In this document: piece after piece, positions 18,561 through 27,795 of the stretch
How positions within the stretch are numbered: position 1 is the first letter of the stretch
Layout: each line of letters starts with the position of its first letter
Origin: Myxococcales bacterium
GTDB taxonomy: Bacteria; Myxococcota_A; Bradymonadia; UBA7976; UBA1532
Direction of reading: 5' to 3'
NCBI GenBank assembly: GCA_020633435.1
Contig: JACKDP010000008.1
Location: forward strand, 310,001-374,000
Length of the DNA stretch: 64,000 bases
Made by a program: the position numbers and the translations under genes
Notes under the pieces: model-generated
Seen by the model: the letters and a program-made list of their open reading frames with translations, nothing else
What the model was told of the DNA's origin: nothing
Database searches by the model: none

Positions 18561-19639
18561 CGACCGTCCAGGGTGTCGTGCTGCAAGGTCGCGAGTTTGT
18601 TACGGATCAGCCGGAAGCGGGCCTCGAACTCCGCGTGGCGCGACCGGAAGAGGTTGAAGTAGCGTCGCTCCTCCTTGCGCGCGGCCAGCGCCGCCAGCTC
18701 GTCCTCGACGCGCTGCACCACCACCCCCAGATCGTCGAACGGCTTGCGCAGGAAGCCTGCCACCCCCGACTCGATGGCGTCCACCGCCGCCTCCAGGGTG
18801 GGGTTGCCGGTCATCAGGATGACGCGCGCTTCGGGGTGAACGGCGTGGATCTCGCGGATGAGGGCGACGCCGTTGGCGTCCCCCAGGTTCTTGTCGGTGA
18901 GCACCAGATCGTAGCGGCGGCGCAGGAAGGCCTCCCGCGCGGCCGCCCCGCTCGTGGCGCCCTCCACGTCGTGCCCCTGGGATCGCAGCAGCGTCTCCAG
19001 CAGCGCGACGACGCCGACGTCATCGTCGACGACGAGGACGCGCCACGTCTCCTCGATGGGCTGGGCCGCGTGGGCCAGGCGCTCGTCCAGCTCCACGTTG
19101 GCTTGCCGCAGCGCCCGCATGCTGGCCATGAACACCTCGTTGAGGTGCGTCAGCTCCCCCACGACGCGCTCCAGCTCGGCTTGCTGCTTGCGCCGCCGCG
19201 TCGCCCGGCGCACCGTCGCCCGCAGCTCGTCCACCGAGTTGCCGTCCTTGAGGAGGTAGCCATCGAAGCCCAGCGCCAGGGCCCGCGACGCCGACCGGGC
19301 GGAGCCGTGGGCCGTCAGCACCACCACGCAGAGGCCCGGGCCGGCCAGCCGCCGCAGCCGCTGCACCAGGCCGAAGGCGTCCATGTCGGGCAGGCCCATC
19401 TCGGTGACGATGGCCGCGGGCGGGCCCAGCGCCTCGACGGCGTCGAGGGCGGCGGTGCCATCGCGCACGGCGTGCACCCCGGCGCCCAGGCCCCCGAGCA
19501 CGTCCGCACAGAGCCGACCCGCTCGCGGGTCGGGATCCACCACCAAGGTCCACTGCCCAGGCTTGCCCTGCACGCGCGCCTCCACCCCGAGCCCGCGGGG
19601 GCCCCCGCTCCGTCGATGTTCCCCACCGGGTTGTCCCAT
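18557..19639 (-). CDS. two-receiver response regulator
   Basis: About 360 residues; the start is uncertain (ATG 19639 chosen; in-frame ATG 19660 and GTG 19585 and 19573 are alternatives). The first receiver has the acidic pocket and Lys (GYLLKDG), but the phosphoacceptor position reads IVTEMGLP, Glu instead of Asp. A coiled coil follows. The second receiver is canonical (LVVDDD, LVLTDKNLGD, ILMTGNP, GFLRKPF) and is followed by a helical, basic tail. There is no DNA-binding output domain, so it probably acts through protein contacts. It heads the coupled four-gene set. Confidence 0.88.
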   Translation of the reverse strand: MGQPGGEHRRSGGPRGLGVEARVQGKPGQWTLVVDPDPRAGRLCADVLGGLGAGVHAVRDGTAALDAVEALGPPAAIVTEMGLPDMDAFGLVQRLRRLAGPGLCVVVLTAHGSARSASRALALGFDGYLLKDGNSVDELRATVRRATRRRKQQAELERVVGELTHLNEVFMASMRALRQANVELDERLAHAAQPIEETWRVLVVDDDVGVVALLETLLRSQGHDVEGATSGAAAREAFLRRRYDLVLTDKNLGDANGVALIREIHAVHPEARVILMTGNPTLEAAVDAIESGVAGFLRKPFDDLGVVVQRVEDELAALAARKEERRYFNLFRSRHAEFEARFRLIRNKLATLQHDTLDGR

Positions 19640-19660
19640 GCCGCCCCGGGTTCGTACCAT
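19631..19660 (+). promoter_or_regulatory. putative promoter with leaderless start for the TPR lipoprotein
   Basis: TTGTCC, an 18-base spacer and TACCAT, ending six bases before the GTG start at 19667, which falls where transcription should begin. No ribosome binding site precedes the GTG. The layout matches that at 27760-27796. It overlaps the 5' end of the divergent regulator gene. Confidence 0.4.
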
Positions 19661-19666
19661 TTCTGG

Positions 19667-20890
19667 GTGAACATCGGCTGCACTTTTTTGTTCCTCCTGG
19701 CCCTGCTCGCGGGCTGCGGCGGGCCAGGCGGCCCGGGCACCCCAGCCGGCCGGCTGACGCCCCTGCCCCGGGCCCGCACGCTGCGGGTGGTCGCCTTCGT
19801 GGACCCCGGCGCCGCCCGCATCGCGGGCCACGCCGCCCGGCTGGGGGAGCGCATCGCCAGCGCATCGGACCACCTGGCCGCCCTGGCCGCCCTGCAACTC
19901 GAGCTGGTGGCCGTCCGCCGAGATGCCGCCCCGGCCGGGGATCTGACCGCCGCGCTCGAGCGCCTGGAGCAGGCCGCCCCGGCGCCCGAGGCCGACCTGG
20001 TGCTGCTGTACACCGCCGACGCGCCGGTGGGCCGGACGACCACGGCGCAGCTCGTCCAGAGCCGCTACGCCGGTCGGTACGTGGTCGTGCGAAGCCCGGC
20101 AACGCTCATCCCGCCCGACGACCCAGAGCGCCTGCACCGCGCCGAGGTCGAGCTCATCGAGCACGGCATCGGCGTCATCTTCGGGGCCCTGCCGGGGTGC
20201 GTGGCCAGCCTCATGGCGTCGACCCCGCACCTCGGGCGCCAGCCCCCCGTGAGCTTCCGGCCCCTCGACCTGCAGCTCATGCGGGCCCATGCCCGGCTCG
20301 ACCTGCGCGGCGGGCCCCGGGTGCCCCCGGCCATGGCCACGGAGGTGCTGGCGCTGCTCGACGCGGCCCGCCCGGATCGTTGCCAGGCGGGGCTCTTCGA
20401 CCGACGGCGGGCGCTGCTGGCCGAGGTGGCCGCGCCGCCGCCGCCCACCGCCGCGCCCCTCGCCGCCGGCCTGGCGGCGCTGGCCGCGGGGCAACACGCC
20501 GAGGCGTGGGCCGCCTGCGAGCCCATCGCGCGCACGGCTGCGCCCGGCGAGGCCACCCGCTGCGCCGGGCTGGCGGGGGCGGCCCTGGGCAAGGGCGACG
20601 CGGCCATCCGCTACCTGCGGGCCCACCTCGCCGCGCGCCCGGACGACGAGGAGGCGCTGCTGGTGCTGGCCCGCGAGGTCGGCCGGCAGGGGGACGACGG
20701 GGCCGCCCGGGGCCTGCTCGCCGGCTTCGTCGAGGGCCACCCCGACCATGTGCGGGCCCGCGTCAACCTGGGGATCGCCCTGGCGCGCCTGGGGGATCTG
20801 GCCGGCGCTCGCCAGCAGTGGGAGGCGGCGCTGGCCCGGGATCCCCAGAACCCGGACGCGCGCGAGCTGCTGGATCAGCTCCCGCCCTGA
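19667..20890 (+). CDS. TPR lipoprotein with degenerate metzincin-like segment
   Basis: 407 residues from a GTG. A lipoprotein signal (LLAGC at residues 14-18) is followed by a Rossmann-like or protease-like region. Near residue 170 the segment ELIEHGIGVIFGALPGC resembles the HExxHxxG...H helix of archaemetzincin-type proteases, but the zinc ligands are mostly lost. The C-terminal third is TPR (PDHVRARVNLGIALARLGD and similar). It is probably an inner- or outer-membrane-anchored periplasmic scaffold, possibly derived from a protease. Its last 128 bases overlap, tail to tail, the LpxL-like gene on the other strand. Confidence 0.72.
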   Translation: MNIGCTFLFLLALLAGCGGPGGPGTPAGRLTPLPRARTLRVVAFVDPGAARIAGHAARLGERIASASDHLAALAALQLELVAVRRDAAPAGDLTAALERLEQAAPAPEADLVLLYTADAPVGRTTTAQLVQSRYAGRYVVVRSPATLIPPDDPERLHRAEVELIEHGIGVIFGALPGCVASLMASTPHLGRQPPVSFRPLDLQLMRAHARLDLRGGPRVPPAMATEVLALLDAARPDRCQAGLFDRRRALLAEVAAPPPPTAAPLAAGLAALAAGQHAEAWAACEPIARTAAPGEATRCAGLAGAALGKGDAAIRYLRAHLAARPDDEEALLVLAREVGRQGDDGAARGLLAGFVEGHPDHVRARVNLGIALARLGDLAGARQQWEAALARDPQNPDARELLDQLPP

Positions 20891-21797
20891 GCGTCCGCCG
20901 CCGCCCCGCCACGCCGTCCTCGGCCAGGGCGGCGGCCACGTCGGCGGGGGCGGGCTTCCAGCGCCGATGAATCCAGAGCCACTGCGTTGGGTGGGCCCGG
21001 ATGGCCGCCTCGACGACCGCCACGCAGCGCGTCGTGTCCGCCACCAGCGCGGCCTCGGTGGACCCCCGGGTGAGCTCGACGGGCGCCCCGATGTCGACGC
21101 GGTGGCGACCATCCGCCAGGCGGTGCGTGAAGATGGGCACCACCGGCGCGCCCAGGCGCCGCGCCAGGCGCACCAGATCCGGGCTCGTCGCGGCCGGGCG
21201 GCCGAAGAACGGCACCCAGACGGCCCGGCCAGGGGGCGCGTGCTGGTCGAGGACGTACGCCACGATCTCGCCGCGGCGCAGGGCGGCGACGGTCTCCCGC
21301 GCCGAGGCCCCCGCGGGCAGCAGCGACGCCCCGCCCCGCCGCAGCCGCCGCCAGATGGCCTGGGCCGTGGGTGAGCGCAGCCGGCGGGTCACCACGTGCA
21401 CCGGCACCGGGAAGCGCCCGCCGGCACGCACCAGGGCCTCGAAGGCCCCCAGGTGGGCCGACAAGACGAGCGCCCCCCGCCCGGCCGCCAGGGCCTCGGC
21501 CAGGTGGGCCTCGCCCACGATCTCGAGGGGCGCCGGCCGCCCGGCGGCGGCCCGCAGCAGCTCCACCAGGCTCACGCCGAAGTGCCGGTAGGCCCGGGCC
21601 ACCACCCGCCGCACCTCGGCGGGCGTCCCACCCAAAGCCCGCGCCACGTTCTCGCGGGCCACCCGCCGCCGAATGGGCAGGAGGCGGTGCCACGCCGCGC
21701 CTAGCGCGGCGCCGAGGGCCCGCGCCCACGCCCCCGGCAGGGAGGCGAGCAGCGCCCCCACCCCCACGGCCAGCGCCGCGGCCAGGCGCGCCCTCAT
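20763..21797 (-). CDS. LpxL/HtrB-type lysophospholipid acyltransferase
   Basis: 344 residues. The N-terminal hydrophobic helix anchors it in the inner membrane. The acyltransferase motif HLGAFE (HX4E) is near residue 117, and LDQHAPPG and WLWIHRRWK are family blocks. It should transfer a secondary acyl chain to lipid A. Family similarity fades after WIHRRWKPAP; the last ~50 residues are Pro/Arg/Gly-rich and arise where the frame runs through the end of the opposite gene, so the tail may be readthrough without function. It overlaps lpxK by 4 nt (ATGA). Confidence 0.88.
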   Translation of the reverse strand: MRARLAAALAVGVGALLASLPGAWARALGAALGAAWHRLLPIRRRVARENVARALGGTPAEVRRVVARAYRHFGVSLVELLRAAAGRPAPLEIVGEAHLAEALAAGRGALVLSAHLGAFEALVRAGGRFPVPVHVVTRRLRSPTAQAIWRRLRRGGASLLPAGASARETVAALRRGEIVAYVLDQHAPPGRAVWVPFFGRPAATSPDLVRLARRLGAPVVPIFTHRLADGRHRVDIGAPVELTRGSTEAALVADTTRCVAVVEAAIRAHPTQWLWIHRRWKPAPADVAAALAEDGVAGRRRTLRAGADPAARARPGSGDPGPAPPPTAGERRPDPPGAPGRSPG

Positions 21798-22702
21798 GGC
21801 CGGCAGAGCCGCAGGACGCGCTCGACGTCGCCGGCCACCGGCGCCAGCGCCACCTCCACCACCGCGGCGGGCCAGCCGGGCGGCAGGCGCTCCCGATCCT
21901 TGGTGGTGGTGACCCAGGTGCCGCCCCGGGCGGCGCAGGCGGCCAGCTCGCGGGCCGAGAACCGGTGGTGGTCTGCGCGCTCGTAGCCATCGAGCACCTC
22001 GGCGCCGGCCCCGGCCAGGGTGGCGCGGAAGGACGCCGGCCGGGCGATGCCGGTCAGGGGCCGGACGGCGCGGCCGCGCAGCCACGCGGGCCCGACCACC
22101 TCGCCCCCGGGCAGGTGGACGGCGCGCACGGCCACGCGGCTCTCGACGGCGGGCACCCAGGGCGCCGGCAGCGGGCGGGCGCCGGGCTCGTCCACCCGGT
22201 GCAGCCAGACGGCGTCGGCGCGGGCGAGGGCGTCGAGGGGCTCCCGCAGCGGCCCCGCGGGCAGGACGCCGCGGGGCGCCGTCGCGTCGACGAGGGCGAT
22301 GCGGGCGGTGGCGGGGACGTCCCGATCCTGGAACCCCCCGTCCAGCAGCACGATCTCGGCCGCCGGCACCGCGGCCAGGCCGGCGACGCGGCTCGGGCCG
22401 GCGACGACGGGGATGCGGGCCGGGAGCGCACGCCGCAGGGCGGCGGCTTCATCCCCGCGGGCCGCGTCGGGCGTGCGGACGAGGCCCGTCCCCTGCCCGC
22501 GGTAGCCATGGGCCACCACCGCGACGCGCCAGCCCTCGGCGTCCAGCGCGCGCGCCAGCCACTCCACGAGGGGCGTGCGGCCGGCGCCGCCCACGGCCAG
22601 GCCGCCGATGACGATGGTGGGACGGGTGGCCGGCGTCGCGGCGGGGCGCTGCCCCTGCCACCGCATCCAGGCCGAGGTGCCGGCGGCGAGGCCACGGGCC
22701 AC
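21794..22702 (-). CDS. lpxK: tetraacyldisaccharide 4'-kinase (LpxK)
   Basis: 302 residues from GTG 22702. The protein phosphorylates the 4' position of the lipid A disaccharide at the inner membrane. IGGLAVGGAGRTP is the family P-loop region, but the P-loop lysine is Arg. DGGFQDRD, GIARPASF and the C-terminal DRERLP block are typical. The frame stays open upstream to the rpoD stop and reads like an LpxK N-terminus (LRLAAQRFLFRS), so the true start may be earlier at a non-canonical codon. LpxK and LpxL being translationally coupled supports a lipid A role. Confidence 0.87.
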   Translation of the reverse strand: MARGLAAGTSAWMRWQGQRPAATPATRPTIVIGGLAVGGAGRTPLVEWLARALDAEGWRVAVVAHGYRGQGTGLVRTPDAARGDEAAALRRALPARIPVVAGPSRVAGLAAVPAAEIVLLDGGFQDRDVPATARIALVDATAPRGVLPAGPLREPLDALARADAVWLHRVDEPGARPLPAPWVPAVESRVAVRAVHLPGGEVVGPAWLRGRAVRPLTGIARPASFRATLAGAGAEVLDGYERADHHRFSARELAACAARGGTWVTTTKDRERLPPGWPAAVVEVALAPVAGDVERVLRLCRP

Positions 22703-22770
22703 GGGCCCGGGCGTCGACCGGAAGAGGAAGCGCTGGGCGGCGAGCCGCAGCCCGCCGACGGCGGCGTCGC

Positions 22771-24309
<1,539 letters not shown>

Positions 24310-24450
24310 GTCGCCTCCTGCACCCCGCCGGGCCCGCCGTCGCCGGCCGCGAGGAAGATGCTGGTCTGGGTAGCCGGTTTCACCCGGACCACCGCTCGCT
24401 GTGGATTACCTTACTTTACTCTCAATGCGCACACGAGTCTGACATTCGCG
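24310..24450 (-). other. rpoD upstream region with an A+T-rich patch
   Basis: 141 bases separate the GT9 stop from the rpoD start. They contain the only clearly A+T-rich patch in this part of the window (about 24405-24430), which on the minus strand reads TAAAG TAAGG TAATC, three offset five-base near-repeats. No convincing -35/-10 pair with correct spacing is present. It is the likely place for rpoD control by an alternative sigma or a regulator, but I cannot name a site. Confidence 0.35.
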
Positions 24451-25416
24451 TCATGGACTTCGCAAAATTTGCAGACCCTCCAGGGCATGCTGGACCGCCT
24501 CAACCGAGACGCCCACGAGGCATGCGGTGCTGCCGAGCCGGCAGGGGCGTCGTCCATGATCACTGCACGGTGCACACGGCAATTCATGTGCCACCACGCG
24601 CCCTTGGGATCCGCGGGGCGCCCACCGGCCGGGCGGAGTGGGGCCAAACAGCGCCACGAAAGGGGTAGCGACGCTGGCGGCCAGGTGGAGGACGCCGCTG
24701 TCGTTGCCGACGGCCACCGCGGCGGTGGCTACCAGAGCAGCCACCCGGTCGAGGGGCTCGGTGATGGGGAGCACGCGCCCGGTCGGGCCGGCGACGCGCT
24801 CGAGGAGGGGCCCCTCGCCCGGCCCGCCCACGACGACGACGGCCAGCCCGGCGGCGGCCAGCAGCCGCCCCACGGCCGCGAAGCGCTCGGCCGGCCACCG
24901 CTTCGTGGCGTGGCCGGCCCCCGGGGCGATGACGGCGATGGGCCCGGCGGGCCGCCACCCCCGCGCCCAGGCGTGGGCCTCCGCGGACAGCGTGAGCGCC
25001 GGCGGGCCGAGCGGCGGCAGGCCGACGGCCTCGGCCAGCCGGTCGAGCTGGTGCGGGCCCCCGAAGTAGCTGCGGTGCAGGGGTCGACCACCCAGCGTGC
25101 GCACGAGGTCGAGGCCCCGGCGCTTGCGCCAGTGGGACCGCCGCCCCGCGCGGGCGGCGAGGGCCCGGGTGCGGGGCCGGTTCTGCAGGTCGATGGCCAG
25201 GTCGGGGGGCGCCACACGCCAGGCCTCCGCCGGGGTGAGCACGCCGGCCAGCCGCGGGTGGGCCGCGAACAGAGGGTGGTACTGCGGTCGGGTGACCAGC
25301 GTCACGCGCGCGCCGGGATCGCGGTCGGCGAGCGCGCGCAGGACGGGCTCGCACAGGATGACGTCCCCCAGGGCCGACTCCCGGATGACCCAGATGGACG
25401 TCGGTGGCGCGCTCAC
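24451..25416 (-). CDS. GT9 glycosyltransferase (heptosyltransferase-like)
   Basis: 321 residues from a GTG that overlaps the upstream stop. The N-terminus IWVIRESALGDVILCEPVL is the classic ADP-heptose:LPS heptosyltransferase entry motif. GPIAVIAPGAGHATKRWP and VGNDSGVLHLAASV form the nucleotide-sugar binding half. The C-terminal Cys cluster (PCAPCS, RPCRLG) is common in the family. It probably adds heptose or a related sugar to the LPS core on the cytoplasmic face, before export by the MsbA-like transporter encoded just upstream. Confidence 0.9.
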   Translation of the reverse strand: MSAPPTSIWVIRESALGDVILCEPVLRALADRDPGARVTLVTRPQYHPLFAAHPRLAGVLTPAEAWRVAPPDLAIDLQNRPRTRALAARAGRRSHWRKRRGLDLVRTLGGRPLHRSYFGGPHQLDRLAEAVGLPPLGPPALTLSAEAHAWARGWRPAGPIAVIAPGAGHATKRWPAERFAAVGRLLAAAGLAVVVVGGPGEGPLLERVAGPTGRVLPITEPLDRVAALVATAAVAVGNDSGVLHLAASVATPFVALFGPTPPGRWAPRGSQGRVVAHELPCAPCSDHGRRPCRLGSTACLVGVSVEAVQHALEGLQILRSP

Positions 25417-26021
25417 GCCAGCGCCTCCCGGGCCGCGTCGGTGGCCGCGCCGATGGCGGCGGCCAGGCGACCCTGGGCGGCCTCGGGCGCCTCGTCCGCC
25501 GCGAAGTGCAGGGGGGCGCCGACGATGACCACCACCCGCGTGAAGGGGCACGGCAGCAGGAAGCGATCCCAGGCGCGCCGGAGTCGACGGCCCCGGCGGA
25601 CGGCCACGCCGACGGGCCAGACGGGGCAGCCGACGCGGGCCGCCAGCCAGATGACGCCGGCCTTCACCTCGCGGCCGGGGCCCCGCGGGCCGTCGACGGC
25701 CATGAGGGCGAGGGCGCCGCGCCGCAGGGCCCGGGCCAGGCCGCGCGCCGCTCCGAGGCCCCCCCGGCTGCTGGAGCCGGGCACGTCCCCTACCCCCAGG
25801 TGCGCCATGACGCGGGCCTGCAGGCGCCCGTCCCGGCTGAGGCTGATGGGGGCCACCACGTCGCCGCGGGGGCGGACGGCGACGAGGGGGAGCTGGTCGC
25901 CATGCCAGAACGCCACGAGGCCCGGCTGGTCGAAGGCGGGCCCGAGGCGGCGCGCCCGCAGCGTCCGCGTCCAGGCGCGCACGAGGAGCCCGATGAGCAG
26001 CCCGAGGAGGCGCGCCCTCAC
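25413..26021 (-). CDS. DUF374 lysophospholipid acyltransferase family protein
   Basis: 202 residues, from a GTG overlapping the MsbA-like stop (GTGA). The family blocks VAFWHGDQLPL, SLSRDG and VDGPRGPGREVKAG are all present. DUF374 proteins are short relatives of lipid A acyltransferases found in organisms that make LPS; substrate and acyl donor are unproven. Coupling to the MsbA-like and GT9 genes supports a role in LPS maturation. Confidence 0.88.
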   Translation of the reverse strand: MRARLLGLLIGLLVRAWTRTLRARRLGPAFDQPGLVAFWHGDQLPLVAVRPRGDVVAPISLSRDGRLQARVMAHLGVGDVPGSSSRGGLGAARGLARALRRGALALMAVDGPRGPGREVKAGVIWLAARVGCPVWPVGVAVRRGRRLRRAWDRFLLPCPFTRVVVIVGAPLHFAADEAPEAAQGRLAAAIGAATDAAREALA

Positions 26022-27700
26022 GCCGGCGGCTCCAGGTGGACGTGGGCGTCGGCCACGGCGATGAGCGCCGGATCGTGGCTGATGAGCAGGACGGTGCAGC
26101 GGCCCCGCAGGCCCGCGATGGTGGTGGCGAGGGCCGCGGCCGCGCCGGCGTCGAGGTGCGCCGACGGCTCGTCGAGGACGAGGAGCAGGGGCCGGCGCAG
26201 GAGCGCCCGCGCCAGGGCGACGCGCTGCTGCTCGCCCCCCGAGAGGCCCGCGCCGCCGTCGCCGAGCGGGCGGTCCCAGCCGGCGGGATCCGCGGCCAGC
26301 AGCGGGCCCAGCCCCGCCAGCTCGGCGACCTCGGCCAGCCAGGCGGGGTCCGGCACGGCCTCGCCCAGGCAGACGTTCTCGCGTAGGGTGCCGCGGCCCA
26401 GGAGCGGCGCCTGGGTCACCCAGCCGACGCGGCGGCGCCACCCGAGGGCGTCGAGGCGTTCAACCTCTTGATCATCCACGAGAATCTGGCCGGACGAGGG
26501 CGCGAGCAGGCGGGCCAGCGTCCAGGCCAGCGTCGTCTTGCCGGCGCCGTTGGGGCCCACGAGGGCGGTCACGCCGCCGGCTGGCAGGTGGGCGTCCACC
26601 GGGGCGAGGGTGCAGCGGCCGGCGCGGTGGACGGTGAGGCCCCGCAGCGTCAGCGACGGCGGCGCGGTCGGCGGCGGCGCCCCGGATCCCCCGGGCAGCC
26701 GGTCGGGCAGGTCGAGGAGGGCGCGGGCCCGGTCCAGGGCGGCCCGCCCGGGCTGCACGACGGCCTGTGCCCGCACCAGGCCCTTCACGGGCTGGTACAG
26801 CAGCAGCACGGCGACGAAGAAGCTCAGGACGTGCTCGGCGGCCAGGTCGCCGGCGGTGATCTGCTGGCCGGCGAGGTAGAGCGTCACGCCGAGGGCGACG
26901 GCGCCGATGATCTCGTTGATGGGCCCGCTGGCGGCGCGCAGGCGGGCGGCGCGGACCTCGGCCTGGGCGACGTCGTCGGCGGCCGCGGAGAACGCCGCGA
27001 GGGCGGCCGGGGTCGTCCCGCTCATCTGCAGCCACGGCAGGCGGCGGAGCTGATCGTCCACGAGCACGGCGAGGCGGCCGCGGTGGGCCTGGCTGCGGCC
27101 GGCGGCGCGGCGCAGGGCCCGGCCGACGCGGGCGACGGGCCAGAAGATGAGGGGGTAGATGCTGAAGACGAGCAGCGCCAGGCGCCACTCGATGACGAGG
27201 CAGAGGACCAGGAGCGCCGCCACCTGGGCGCCGTCCCGCAGGCGGCTCGCGACGCCCTCCACGGCCAGGGCCTCGACGGCGCGCACGTCGGTGGTGACGC
27301 GGGTGATGAGGTCGGCGGCGCCCAGGGCGCTCACGGCGTCGGGGGGCAGGTCGAGCAGGCGGCGGTGCAGGCGGAGGCGCAGGTCGGTGACGACGGCCTG
27401 GCCGAGCCGCGCCGTCGTCACCGCGTGCTGGTGCTGCGCGAGCCCCTTCGCCACGGCCACCAGGACGAGCAGGCCCGGCAGCGCCACCCGCAGCGTCTCC
27501 ACGCTGGGCGGCGGCGGCAGGTACGGGGCGAGGCCGGCGGGCCAGGCCAGCGTCTCGCCGCCGAAGAGGGCGCGCAGCAGCGGACCGACCAGCGCCCCCT
27601 GGGCGGCGGCCGTGAGCGCCAGCAGGCCCGCCCAGCCCGCGGCGACGGCGAAGGCGCCCAGGCGGGGCCGCAGGAGCGTCCTCAACAGGGGATCGAGCAT
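26018..27700 (-). CDS. MsbA-type ABC exporter (half transporter)
   Basis: 560 residues. About six hydrophobic helices (residues 15-305) precede one nucleotide-binding domain with Walker A GPNGAGKTT, signature LSGGEQQRVALARA, Walker B LLVLDEPSAHLD and the switch His (ISHD). The length fits a homodimeric lipid flippase. With DUF374 and GT9 coupled behind it, export of core-lipid A is the likeliest job, but other lipid substrates are possible. It is divergent from the PilZ-DnaJ gene. Confidence 0.88.
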   Translation of the reverse strand: MLDPLLRTLLRPRLGAFAVAAGWAGLLALTAAAQGALVGPLLRALFGGETLAWPAGLAPYLPPPPSVETLRVALPGLLVLVAVAKGLAQHQHAVTTARLGQAVVTDLRLRLHRRLLDLPPDAVSALGAADLITRVTTDVRAVEALAVEGVASRLRDGAQVAALLVLCLVIEWRLALLVFSIYPLIFWPVARVGRALRRAAGRSQAHRGRLAVLVDDQLRRLPWLQMSGTTPAALAAFSAAADDVAQAEVRAARLRAASGPINEIIGAVALGVTLYLAGQQITAGDLAAEHVLSFFVAVLLLYQPVKGLVRAQAVVQPGRAALDRARALLDLPDRLPGGSGAPPPTAPPSLTLRGLTVHRAGRCTLAPVDAHLPAGGVTALVGPNGAGKTTLAWTLARLLAPSSGQILVDDQEVERLDALGWRRRVGWVTQAPLLGRGTLRENVCLGEAVPDPAWLAEVAELAGLGPLLAADPAGWDRPLGDGGAGLSGGEQQRVALARALLRRPLLLVLDEPSAHLDAGAAAALATTIAGLRGRCTVLLISHDPALIAVADAHVHLEPPA

Positions 27701-27759
27701 GCCACCTCAGGCCGGTCGACGCGGTCTCGGCGAGGGGGCCCTCGACCGCGTCGGCCATG

Positions 27760-27789
27760 TTGCCAGACCGGGGAAGAGACCGGTACGCT
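27760..27789 (+). promoter_or_regulatory. putative promoter with leaderless start for the PilZ-DnaJ gene
   Basis: TTGCCA, an 18-base spacer and TACGCT, with the GTG start exactly seven bases past the -10. The bases before the GTG are CCCTCT, so there is no Shine-Dalgarno. Transcription and translation probably begin at the same base. Confidence 0.5.
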
Positions 27790-27795
27790 CCCTCT

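Noticed and set aside
20763..22085. Earlier start (22085) for the LpxL-like protein
   Set aside because: The extra residues are a shadow of lpxK; ATG 21797 overlaps the lpxK stop and begins the membrane helix.
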